Below are positions 1-8,247 of a DNA stretch of 57,223 nucleotides, one piece after another. Position numbers and translations under genes: made by a program. The first letter of the stretch is position 1, and each line of letters starts with the position of its first letter. The notes under the pieces were generated by a model that worked only from the letters and a program-made list of their open reading frames with translations, searched no databases and was not told the DNA's origin. Source of the stretch: Opitutaceae bacterium (GTDB taxonomy: Bacteria > Verrucomicrobiota > Verrucomicrobiia > Opitutales > Opitutaceae); the NCBI GenBank assembly GCA_016711225.1, contig JADJTK010000002.1, positions 1 through 57,223 on the forward strand, in the 5' to 3' direction.

Positions 1-748
1 GAACCTGCGCGCCGGTGGCGGTGATCAGCGCGAGAGTCGCTTCGTTTTTGTGGGCGCCCAGGTTATCCAGCACGACCAGATCGCCGGGGCACAAGGTCGG
101 CACAAGCACTTCGCCAACGTAAGCCTGGAACACCGCGGTGTCGGTGGGGCCTTCGATGGTGAGGCAGGCACTCGAGCCATCAACGCGCACCGAGGAGATC
201 ATCGTGGTGGTCTGCCAATGGCCGTGGGGGCAACTGGCGACCAGACGCTGACCGCACGGCGCCCGACCGCGCAGGCGGGTCATGTTCGTCTTGGCGGCCG
301 ACTCGTCGATGAAGACCAGCCGGGCCGGGGCGAAGCTTCCCTGTTCTTGCTTCCATTGCGCTCGGGCCTGGGCGACATCGGGGCGACTTTGCTCGGCGGC
401 ATGCAGCGTCTTTTTTTAAAAGTCAGTCCCATGGCGACCAGTGCGTAATGCAGCGCCGGTACGCTGCAGGACATTGCCAACCGGGCCTTGATCTCGGACA
501 GGGTCAGATCTGGTTGCGCGGCAATGAGGGCCCCCAGACGCTCGCGATACTCGGGCAGGATCTTGGCTTTGCGTCCCGAAAAACGATGCCGGTGGGCGAT
601 GTCGCCGGTTCGACTGCGTTGCTGTAGTAGCTTCTTAACCATCCCAACCGACACCCGGAAGCGCTTGGCCACTTCCTCCCGGGTTCCCTCCTGGGCGTCG
701 TAGGCGGCCAAGATTCGCCTCTCTGAGATCCAGCGAGATCGTCTTCAT
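1..748 (-). pseudogene. IS630-family transposase, frameshifted and incomplete
   Basis: DDE transposase of the IS630/Tc1-mariner group. The N-terminal part (about 280-711) has a helix-turn-helix region (EEVAKRFRVSVGMVKKLL). After GLTFKK the frame must move by -1 at an A7 run (minus strand, complement of 411-417) to continue as KTLHAAEQSRPDVAQARAQW. That frame then carries the first catalytic Asp in FIDESAAKTNMTRLRG and the second in VVLDNLGAHKN; the third acidic residue lies beyond position 1. Many IS630 elements express orfA-orfB by slippage at such A runs, so this shift may be programmed. A second problem is at the N-terminus. The family-like start MKTISLDLRE (ATG at 746-748) is out of frame with ILAAYDAQEG by one extra G near 716-719, which looks like a true mutation. 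The copy is probably inactive. Confidence 0.75.
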
Positions 749-804
749 GCTCGCCACCATGAGCGCCCCGGCGCCCAATGGCACAGTTTTATTGAAAGTG
801 CTCT
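1..804 (-). mobile_element. IS630-family insertion sequence, partial (runs off the left edge)
   Basis: The minus strand encodes an IS630-type transposase (described separately) that continues past position 1, so only one end of the element is present. The probable terminus is near 800-804. On the minus strand the sequence there reads CTAGAGCACTTTCAATAAAA, which resembles an IS630 terminal repeat next to a TA dinucleotide, the usual target of this family. The other terminus is outside the window, so the inverted repeats and the TA duplication cannot be confirmed. The ORF at 807-998 opens immediately beyond the putative end. Confidence 0.7.
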
Positions 805-806
805 AG

Positions 807-998
807 CCGCAAGGAACGCATGGATCGCAGGAGGTTCGCCGCCAGTCACCTGCTGCTGTGATCGAATGCACTCCACCCGAGATTGTTCCGTATGAGAAGA
901 ATCTCGTCGGATTTCTTCCGATTCCCGCTCAGGTTCTTGTTTTGAAGCTCCGCTTCCTGATTCTTCGAATTGGCGACCGACCATCCAACACCAGCTGA
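807..998 (+). pseudogene. Possible 3' fragment of a gene cut by the IS630 element
   Basis: An open frame without a convincing start begins right at the IS end (stop TAG at 804-806) and runs to TGA at 996-998. Its translation includes PPEIVPYEKNLVGFLPIP and then VLVLKLRFLILRIGD, which reads like a normal protein tail rather than high-GC shadow sequence. It has no family I recognise. A following ATG overlaps its stop (TGATG at 996-1000). This is inference only: the stretch is short and could be chance. Confidence 0.25.
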
Positions 999-1077
999 TG
1001 GAGTGCGGTAAGGGTGCAGGATATTTTGAGACGAAAATGTACACATTCGACGATCTCCACGGGAAGCACCGGCCAGC

Positions 1078-1614
1078 TTGGTCTCCATCGCTGGCCTATT
1101 GGCTGGGGTGCTCAAACGTCCTCTGCCTGAGGAGTACCGATCGGCGCGTGCTCTCGGTGATGCCATGTCTTTCCATTATGACGTAGAGGGACAGGCTTGG
1201 GATGAGATTCATATCCGCTCGCGAAAAGACCTCCTGTTTCATGTGTTCAGCCCGATCGCACCTGTTTCGCTGGCCGAGGAGTGGAGCCCGTTCCCTCGAT
1301 GCGAAGAGGCGTTGGGGGCCCCCATTCACAATGGATCGGAACGTGGCGCCGCATACGGGGTTTTCTCCGCGCGCATTGCAATCACGAGGGCCCCGCGGAT
1401 GGTGCATGAGCGCCATTTCGATCTGCTCCTTGACCTAGCTCTGGACGCTGCAAATGAGCCGGAGGCGATGATACTGCTCGTTGCCAAGCCAGGTTGGTCG
1501 TATGGGCACACCTTTCGCGGTCGGCGAATGCAGTCTCGCATCAGAGCGATTATGCGGAATGTCGGATACCGCTACACTGATCGAGTTCATCGTCCTTGGT
1601 GGCATATCTGGTGA
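1078..1614 (+). CDS. Hypothetical protein of unknown family
   Basis: About 178 residues, with no recognised domain, signal peptide or membrane segment. It has ordinary amphipathic composition (WDEIHIRSRKDLLFHVF, ERHFDLLLDLALDAANEPEA) and ends in a tryptophan-rich tail (RPWWHIW). The only in-frame start is a TTG at 1078. An ATG at 998 or 1037 lies in another frame (MYTFDDLHGKHRPAWSPS) that could join this one if there is a frameshift near 1080-1115. The 805-1620 segment is visibly less GC-rich than the flanking genes and follows an IS end, which suggests acquired DNA. That it is coding is moderately likely; the start is uncertain. Confidence 0.45.
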   Translation: MVSIAGLLAGVLKRPLPEEYRSARALGDAMSFHYDVEGQAWDEIHIRSRKDLLFHVFSPIAPVSLAEEWSPFPRCEEALGAPIHNGSERGAAYGVFSARIAITRAPRMVHERHFDLLLDLALDAANEPEAMILLVAKPGWSYGHTFRGRRMQSRIRAIMRNVGYRYTDRVHRPWWHIW

Positions 1615-1693
1615 ACGGCTGACCTCGCCGCCAAATGACGCTGATGAGTAGGCTGTTCATGTTGCGGAGTGGCGTGACCTGTTCTCCCTATCG

Positions 1694-3226
1694 TTAGTAG
1701 AACACGTTGCGGTCGAGGCTACGGTATTGGATCGCCTCCAACAGGTGGTTGGCGGCGATGGTCTCCGCACCGGCGAGATCGGCAATCGTGCGGGCGACCT
1801 TCAGGATCCGGTCGTAGGCGCGCGCGGAGAGGGCGAGCTGGAGCATCGCCTGCTCCAGCAGGTCGCCCAAGGCCCGGTCGTGGGCGCAGTGTTTGCGGAT
1901 CTGCGCCGGCGTCATGCAGGCGTTGGTATGGGTGGGGGTGCCGGCGAAGCGGCGCTCCTGGATGGCGCGGGCGCGGCGCACCCGCGCCCGAATCGGGGCG
2001 GATCCCTCCCCGGGCTTGCTGGTGCGCAGCTCGCCCACCGAGAGCGCCGGGGCCTCGACATGGAGGTCGATGCGGTCGAGCAGGGGGCCGCTGATGCGCG
2101 CGCGGTAGCGCTGGATCTGGGTGGGGGAGCAGCGGCAGTTGCGCTTCGGGTCTCCGAGATAGCCGCACGGGCAGGGGTTCATCGCGGCCACCAGCATGAA
2201 GTTGGCGGGCAGGGTGATCTTGCCGGCGCTGCGGGAGATGGTGACCTGGTTGTCCTCCATGGGTTGGCGCAGCACTTCCAGGGCGGAGCGTTTGAACTCC
2301 GGGAGTTCGTCGAGAAAGAGCACACCGTGGTGCGCCAGCGAGATCTCGCCAGGGCCGGGGATGGCGCCGCCACCGATTAGGCCGACGTCGGAGATGGTGT
2401 GGTGCGGGGCGCGGAAGGGGCGGGTGAAGGTGCGCAGTTCGCCGTGCAGCGTGTGGCCGGCGGCGCTGTGGATGGCCAGCATCTCCAGGAATTCCTCCAT
2501 CTCCGGTTCGGGCATGATGGAGGGGAGACGTTTGGCGATCATCGATTTGCCTGAGCCCGGCGGGCCAACGAGCAAGAGATTGTGGTTACCGGCGACCGCC
2601 ACCTCGACGGCGCGGCGCACGGCCTGCTGGCCTTTGATCTCGGCGAAGTCGGGCGCGCCCTCCACGGGGGGGCTGGGCGTGGGCACCGCAGGCGGCAGTG
2701 GCTGCAGCGCGAGCTGGCCGGCGAAATAGCGCACGGCCTCGTCCAAGGTATTGATCCGGTAGACGTGGACTCCGGCCACCAGCGCCGCTTCCTCGGCGGA
2801 AACGGCCGGGAGGATGAGGCCTCGTTTGCCCAGTTTGCGGGCGAGTACGGCCATGGCGAGGGCGCCGCGCACCGGGCGGGTGGCTCCGGAGAGGCCGAGC
2901 TCGCCGGCGATGAGGTAGTCGTCGAGCCCCTCGGTGACGAGCTGGCCGGTGGCCACAAGGATGCCCAGCGCAATGGGCAGGTCGTAGAGGGGCCCCTCCT
3001 TGCGGAGGTCGCCGGGCGCGAGGTTGATGGTGGTGCGCGTGCGTGGTGGGTGGAGACCGCTGTTGGCCAGCGCGGAGAAGACGCGGTCGTCCGATTCCTT
3101 CACGGCGGCATCGGGCAGGCCGACCAGGATGAGCTTGGGCTCGCCGGCCTCGCCGGTGTTGACCTCGACCTGCACGGGTACGGCTTCGATGCCTTGAAGC
3201 GCGGCGGAGACGGCGGTGGCGAGCAT
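1694..3226 (-). CDS. comM: YifB/ComM family Mg-chelatase-like AAA+ ATPase
   Basis: A 510-residue protein of full family length. It has the N-terminal ChlI/Lon-like domain (about 1-180), then an AAA+ module with Walker A GPPGSGKS at 221-228. Other family landmarks are the GEISLAHHGVLFLDELPEF Walker B region and a C-terminal Mg-chelatase-type helical domain (RAYDRILKVARTIADLAG). In naturally transformable bacteria ComM is a hexameric helicase that extends branch migration of incoming DNA during recombination. The type IV pilus ATPase genes at 6541-9330 would suit a competence role, but in many species yifB has no tested function. It stands alone on the minus strand, divergent from coaE. Confidence 0.93.
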   Translation of the reverse strand: MLATAVSAALQGIEAVPVQVEVNTGEAGEPKLILVGLPDAAVKESDDRVFSALANSGLHPPRTRTTINLAPGDLRKEGPLYDLPIALGILVATGQLVTEGLDDYLIAGELGLSGATRPVRGALAMAVLARKLGKRGLILPAVSAEEAALVAGVHVYRINTLDEAVRYFAGQLALQPLPPAVPTPSPPVEGAPDFAEIKGQQAVRRAVEVAVAGNHNLLLVGPPGSGKSMIAKRLPSIMPEPEMEEFLEMLAIHSAAGHTLHGELRTFTRPFRAPHHTISDVGLIGGGAIPGPGEISLAHHGVLFLDELPEFKRSALEVLRQPMEDNQVTISRSAGKITLPANFMLVAAMNPCPCGYLGDPKRNCRCSPTQIQRYRARISGPLLDRIDLHVEAPALSVGELRTSKPGEGSAPIRARVRRARAIQERRFAGTPTHTNACMTPAQIRKHCAHDRALGDLLEQAMLQLALSARAYDRILKVARTIADLAGAETIAANHLLEAIQYRSLDRNVFY

Positions 3227-3527
3227 GGCAGAATTGGGACTGCCGGGGGGCGGAGCGCCTATAGGGATGCCCGTTCCCGCCGGAGGGGCAAGCGGGGAGG
3301 CAGAGAGGGGAAGGCAGAACGAAGAAGGAAGAAGGCAGAACGCACCGGAGGGATACCGCGGCGATCGGGGCTCAAGCGGGGCGAGGTGATCGGACCGATC
3401 GTACCGAGAACGAGCACGATCAGGAGAAGGAGCCGGAGCATGCCCGCTACTCGCTAGTCGCTCCCACTTCCCCTACGGAGAAACGGGGTTGCCGGGCGGG
3501 AGTCGCTGGGCAGCATCAGCGCGCCCG
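3227..3527. other. Intergenic region between comM and coaE with a purine-rich repeat
   Basis: This gap should hold the divergent promoters of comM and coaE, but I could not pick clear -35/-10 pairs. It contains a purine-rich stretch (about 3295-3346) in which GAAGGCAGAACG occurs twice. A 60-codon minus-strand frame at 3259-3441 starts with a hydrophobic run (MLRLLLLIVLVLGTIG). Its remainder is just the translated repeat, so I do not call it a gene. Confidence 0.5.
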
Positions 3528-4190
3528 ATGGAAACCCAGACTCCGAGTACGCTGCCTAGTTTGGCCTCCCAGGTGGGGCGGGAGTCGCCGCCGCCGGACT
3601 GGCCGCGACCACGGCTGGTGCTGGGGCTGAGCGGCGGCATGGGCTGCGGAAAATCCACGGCGACGCGAATGTTTGCCGAGCTGGGGTTCCGTGTGGTCGA
3701 CTGCGACCGAATCGTGCGCGAGGAGGTCTTGCCCAGTCCTGAAATAGTGGCGGCGCTGGTCGCGCGCTTCGGGCCGACGGTGGTCGGCGAGGACGGCCGA
3801 CTCGACCGCGCAGCGGTGGCGGCGCGAGTCTTTGCCAATGACGCCGATCGGCTCTGGTTGGAGGCGCTTCTGCACCCGCGGGTGCGCGAGTCCTGGCGGC
3901 GGGCATTGGCGAGCGACTTGGAGGCGAAATGGGTGGTGGAGGTGCCTCTGCTCTTTGAGAAGGGGTTGGAGAATTGGTTTGATTCCACCATCTGCGTGGC
4001 CACATCGTCCGCCCTGCAAGTATCACGGCTGCATGCGCGCGGAGTCCCTGCCGACCTCGCCGCAGCACGCATCGCCAAGCAGCTTCCGCTCCCCCGGAAA
4101 ATCGCCGCCGCCGACTTCGTCCTTCTCAATGACGGGTCGCTCGACTTTTTGAAGGAACAGGTCGCTCTGCTCGCCGGCCGCTGGCACTAG
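3528..4190 (+). CDS. coaE: Dephospho-CoA kinase
   Basis: Catalyses the last step of coenzyme A synthesis, ATP-dependent phosphorylation of the 3'-hydroxyl of dephospho-CoA, in the cytoplasm. With the ATG at 3528 the protein has 220 residues. The P-loop GGMGCGKST lies at 36-44, followed by the family pattern FRVVDCDRIVRE, the LLHPRV motif, and the lid/base region VVEVPLLFEKGLENWFD. A start further upstream (TTG at 3489) would add a non-conserved proline/serine tail. Even from 3528 there is an extra 30 or so residues before the kinase fold. It is followed by rho 69 bases downstream on the same strand, and the two are probably co-transcribed. Confidence 0.93.
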   Translation: METQTPSTLPSLASQVGRESPPPDWPRPRLVLGLSGGMGCGKSTATRMFAELGFRVVDCDRIVREEVLPSPEIVAALVARFGPTVVGEDGRLDRAAVAARVFANDADRLWLEALLHPRVRESWRRALASDLEAKWVVEVPLLFEKGLENWFDSTICVATSSALQVSRLHARGVPADLAAARIAKQLPLPRKIAAADFVLLNDGSLDFLKEQVALLAGRWH

Positions 4191-4259
4191 CCCAAACCTC
4201 CGACCGTTCCATTCCGCCGGCGCCCCATTGTCGCCAGCATCTCTGTACCTGTTTTCCGC

Positions 4260-6506
4260 ATGGAAACCCCCCGTTCTTCGTCCGATTCCGATTCTGCTGC
4301 CACGCCTGATTCCGAGGCCTCCACCCCCAAGCGGCGCACCCGCCTGACACGGGGCAAGACCGCCGCCGCCCCGCGCACGCGCAAGAAGGCTGCCCCAACC
4401 GAGGAATCCGCCGAGGTTCCGGCGGCCGCGGCGTCGCACGAGGAGGCTCCGGTGGTGACGCGAGAGGCGCCGCGCGAGACGTTGATCGAAACCCCGCACG
4501 AGGAAGCGCCCCGCGCTCCGCGCGAAGAGCCTGTCCAGTCTGCGCGCGACGAGGCGCCTCAAGCGCCCCGCCCGGTGATGCGCGAGCGCCGGCCGGGCCG
4601 GGTAGCGGCTCCCGTGCCGCAACAGGAGGTTTTGTCCTTTTCTCCCGACGACGAAGCGCCGCCAGCAGTGCTGCGCGATTTCGCGCCGGCCGAACCGCCG
4701 TCCGCCGCCCAGAGCGACGGTGGGGGCGAAGCGGCTGCGGCATCTTCTGGTGAGACTCCGGCCGAGCCGGGTGTCGGTGCCGCACCTGCAGGCGAGGGTG
4801 ATCGCGAAGCGGGTCAGCCCGGTGCGGATCAGGCCCCTGGCCAAGCCGGAGGTCCACTCCAAGCCGGCAAGCGCTACGGGCGCGACTACTGGAAGCAGCT
4901 CAAACTGGAGAAAAAGAAGTCCAAGATGCTGCGCCAGCACGGCCACGGCGGTGGCCAGCCGGGTGGCGGCCAGCCCGACCGTGGCGGGCCTGGTGGTCCT
5001 GGCGGCTTCGTCGAACCGCGCGGCGGAGGTCAGTTCCATCGCGGCGGCCCCGGCGAGCGTCCGGATCGTGGTGACCGCGGGGCTCGCCCGGAGCGCGCCT
5101 TTCGTGACCGGCCCGAGCGGCCCCCGCAGCAACCGCCGCCGCCGAACTTCGTGCAGGTGACTGGCGATCTGCCGCAGACGGAACGTTTTGCCGATCTCGC
5201 CGCGCTCGAAACCCTCGCCGTCGACATCATCTCTGGCGGGGGCGAACCCCTCGCGATCAACGAACTGGCGCAGTTGTCTTTGGCCGATCTGGCCACCGCC
5301 GCGCGCAACCAAGGGGTAACCTTCGACGGCGTGCCCAACCGTTTTCAGATGTTGAAGGGAATTCTTCAGCACGCAGCCGAACAGAAGCGCCCGATCGTCG
5401 ACCGGGGGTGGCTCGATCTCACCGACCGCGGTTACGGATTCATTGTCCACGCCCATGACAACTACCGGCTGTATCCCGACGATACGTTCGTGCCGGAAAG
5501 CCTGGTGAAGCGCTACGGCCTCAAGCGCGGTGTGCAGCTCGAGGTGCAGGTGCAGGCCCCGCAGGGCAACGAACGCTGCCCGGCGTCGGTGAAGATTCTC
5601 TCGGCGATGGGGCGCGATCCGGCGTTGCTGGCGAGTGTCACCCCCTTCGAGGAGCTCGAACCGTATTATCCGCTCAAGCGCATTCTGCTGGAGGTCCCTG
5701 GTGCGGAGGCGAAGGACATCTCGATGCGCCTGGTCGACATCGTCACGCCGATCGGCTTCGGCCAGCGTGGCCTCATTGTCGCCCCGCCGCGAACCGGCAA
5801 GACGGTGCTGATGCAGAACATCGCCAACGCCGTCTCGGACAATTTCCCCGAGGTGAAGCTCATCATCCTGCTGGTCGACGAGCGCCCCGAGGAGGTGACC
5901 GACTTCAAGCGGCACACCCGCGGCGAAGTCGTTAGCTCGACCTTTGACGAGACGCCCGAGAGCCACGTGCATTGCGCCGAGATGGTGGTGGAGCGGGCGC
6001 GCCGCATGATCGAGCATGGCGAGCACGTGGTCATTCTCCTCGACTCGATCACCCGTCTGGCCCGCGCCTACAACAACCTTACCGGCAACAGCGGCAAGAT
6101 CGGCACGGGCGGCCTCGACACCACCGCGCTGCAGAAGCCGAAGCGCTTCTTCGGCTCGGCGCGCAACATCGAGGGCGCCGGCAGTCTCACCATCGTGGGC
6201 ACTGCGTTGATCGACACCGGCTCGAAGATGGACGAGGTCATCTTCGAGGAGTTCAAGGGCACCGGCAACATGGAGCTCCATCTCGACCGCGATCTGGTCA
6301 ACAAGCGCATCTTCCCGGCGGTGAACATGGACCGCAGTGGCACCCGCAAGGAGGAGCTGCTCTACCATCCCGACGAGCTGCAGCGCATCTTCTCGATGCG
6401 CCGCACCATGCAGGGCCTGCCCGGCACCGAGGCGATGGAGATGCTCATCAGCCGTCTCAAGAAGACGAAGACAAACGTCGAGTTCCTGATGGGGCTCAAC
6501 CGGTAG
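4260..6506 (+). CDS. rho: Transcription termination factor Rho with a long disordered N-terminal extension
   Basis: RNA-dependent hexameric ATPase that releases transcripts at Rho-dependent terminators. At 748 residues it is far longer than the usual 420 or so. Residues 1 to about 300 are low-complexity: an Ala/Glu/Pro-rich part, a basic lysine patch (KKKSKML), then an RGG-like Gly/Arg/Pro part (GGGQPDRGGPGGPGG). The conserved core begins with the Rho N-terminal helices (LAINELAQLSLADLATAARN). The cold-shock-type RNA-binding domain (GYGFIVHAHDNYRLYPDD) follows. Walker A is APPRTGKT at 508-515, and the core continues with LLVDERPEEVTD, LDSITRLARAYN and the R-loop region GTALIDTGSKMDEVIFEEFKG. 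The core is intact, so the enzyme should work. The extension probably adds RNA binding or self-association (inference from composition and from long-Rho species). Confidence 0.96.
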   Translation: METPRSSSDSDSAATPDSEASTPKRRTRLTRGKTAAAPRTRKKAAPTEESAEVPAAAASHEEAPVVTREAPRETLIETPHEEAPRAPREEPVQSARDEAPQAPRPVMRERRPGRVAAPVPQQEVLSFSPDDEAPPAVLRDFAPAEPPSAAQSDGGGEAAAASSGETPAEPGVGAAPAGEGDREAGQPGADQAPGQAGGPLQAGKRYGRDYWKQLKLEKKKSKMLRQHGHGGGQPGGGQPDRGGPGGPGGFVEPRGGGQFHRGGPGERPDRGDRGARPERAFRDRPERPPQQPPPPNFVQVTGDLPQTERFADLAALETLAVDIISGGGEPLAINELAQLSLADLATAARNQGVTFDGVPNRFQMLKGILQHAAEQKRPIVDRGWLDLTDRGYGFIVHAHDNYRLYPDDTFVPESLVKRYGLKRGVQLEVQVQAPQGNERCPASVKILSAMGRDPALLASVTPFEELEPYYPLKRILLEVPGAEAKDISMRLVDIVTPIGFGQRGLIVAPPRTGKTVLMQNIANAVSDNFPEVKLIILLVDERPEEVTDFKRHTRGEVVSSTFDETPESHVHCAEMVVERARRMIEHGEHVVILLDSITRLARAYNNLTGNSGKIGTGGLDTTALQKPKRFFGSARNIEGAGSLTIVGTALIDTGSKMDEVIFEEFKGTGNMELHLDRDLVNKRIFPAVNMDRSGTRKEELLYHPDELQRIFSMRRTMQGLPGTEAMEMLISRLKKTKTNVEFLMGLNR

Positions 6507-6540
6507 GCCCGGGACAGAGGCACGAAGGATCCGCAACCCC

Positions 6541-8224
6541 GTGCACTCCACCGACGAACTTGTGGTCCGCCTGGCCGTGGAGAAACGGCTGGTGGACGGT
6601 GCTGCGTTGGCGGCGGTTCGTGATCGGCTGGCCGCAGTGGCGGCGACGGGCGAGGCCCCGCCGCTGGTGGAGACGTTGATCGCCGCTGGCGCGCTGGGGC
6701 GCGAGACTGCGTTGGGACTGCTCGGCGAGGCGCTGGCGCTGCCTTGCCTGCGTGCCGAGGAGCTGCGGCCTGAGCCGGAGGCCTTGGCTGTGGTGCCGCG
6801 CGAACTGGCGCTGCGCGCCCAGGCCTTGCCGCTGGCCGCGCACGGGGCGGTGTTGCGCGTAGCGGTGGCGGACCCGCTCTCTCCCGAATTGGAGAAGCTT
6901 GGTGCGGCCGTGCAACTGGCCCTCGATCCGGTGCTGGCTCCTGCCGCGGCGATCCGAGCGGGGTTGCTGCGGTGTTACGGACCGGTGGCGACGCCGGCCG
7001 CGCCGGCGGAGCCGGTTCCTGTGGAGGATTCCATGGACGCCGCCGGGGCCGGGGACGCGCCGATCGCGAGGGTGGTGCAGCACATCGTCGAGGAGGCCCT
7101 GCGACGGCGCGCCTCCGACATCCATTTCGAGCCCCAAGCCCAGCGCCTGCGGTTGCGGCTGCGCATCGACGGGGTGTTGCAGGAGATCGACAGCCCGCCG
7201 AAACGCCTGCAGGCCGCGTTGATCTCGCGTCTGAAGCTCATGGCCCGCATGGGCCTTGACGAGAAACGGGTGCCGCAGGACGGGCGCATCCAGATGGAGG
7301 TGTCGGGCAAAGCCCTTGATCTGCGCGCCTCCTGCCTGCCCACGGTGCATGGGGAGAGCATGGTGTTGCGCCTGCTCGAGGTCGAGCGACTCGCCCTCGA
7401 CTGGGCGACGCTGGGCCTGTGGCCCGACGACGAGCAGCGCTTCGCCCGCGCGGTGGAGGCTCCCGATGGCCTGGTGCTTGTCACCGGGCCGACCGGCTCC
7501 GGCAAGACGACCACGCTTTACACCTGCCTGCACCCGGCTCAACCACCCCGACCGCAAGATCGTCACCGTTGAGGATCCGATTGAATACCGGCTTGCCGGG
7601 ATCAACCAGGTGCCCGTACGGCCGGAAACCGGGCTGACCTTCTCGGTGGCACTGCGGGCGATCCTGCGGCAGGCACCGAATGTGGTCATGATCGGCGAGA
7701 TCCGCGATCGGGAGACGGCCGAGATTGCCGTAAACGCCGCGCAGACCGGGCACCTGGTTTTCAGCACGCTGCACACCAACGATGCCGCCGCCGCCCTGGC
7801 CCGGCTGATCGACCTGGGGGTGAAGCCGTTTCTGTTGGCGGCGACCCTGCGCGCGGTGGTGGCGCAGCGTCTGGTGCGCCGGGTGTGCTCGGCTTGCCAA
7901 CGTTCGTATGTGCCGACCCCGGCGGAGCTGCGCGGCCTCGTGCTGCCGGCCGAGGCCCTCAAGGAGGCGGATTGGCGGCGCGGCGCGGGCTGCCCCGAGT
8001 GCCATGGTAGCGGCTTCCGCGGGCGCATCGGGGTGTACGAGCTGCTTGTCGCCGACGAGGAATTGCGCCGGCTGATTTACGGCAACGTTACCGCCGCGCA
8101 ATTGCGGGAGGCCGCCCGCCGGGCTGGAATGCGCACCATGCGTGAAGATGGTCTGCGTAAAACACTCGCCGGGTTGACCACGATCGATGAGATTGCGGCC
8201 CACACCGTCGGCGATTCCGACTGA
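6541..8224 (+). pseudogene. pilB: PilB/GspE-type secretion ATPase, one-base frameshift in the middle
   Basis: Cytoplasmic hexameric ATPase that drives type IV pilus extension (or type II secretion). Reading from GTG 6541, the N-terminal MshEN-like domain and the N2 domain (RRASDIHFEPQAQRLRLRLR) lead to Walker A GPTGSGKTT at 316-324. The frame then fails: it ends at 7572, while the downstream frame carries the rest. That part holds the Walker B/Asp-box region (VTVEDPIEYRLAGINQV), NVVMIGEIRDRETAEIA, the His box (FSTLHTNDAAAALARL) and two zinc-binding CxxC pairs (CSAC, CPEC). Removing one C from the CCC at 7533-7535 restores LYTCLHRLNHPDRK and a continuous protein of about 560 residues, normal for PilB. 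It is either a recent mutation or a sequence error. pilT follows at once. GspE is the alternative name; PilT next door favours PilB. Confidence 0.85.
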
Positions 8225-8247
8225 CCCCGCGCCCCAATCTACCCGCC

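Noticed and set aside
3259..3441. Small membrane protein between comM and coaE
   Set aside because: The hydrophobic start is followed only by translated purine/pyrimidine repeat; no support as a gene.
4023..6551. 842-codon open frame antisense to rho
   Set aside because: GC-rich third positions keep the opposite strand open. It has His/Arg/Leu-rich noise composition, no domain, and fully overlaps conserved rho.
7525..7545. Programmed frameshift in pilB
   Set aside because: No slippery heptamer or downstream structure is evident and PilB is not known to use one; mutation or sequence error is simpler.
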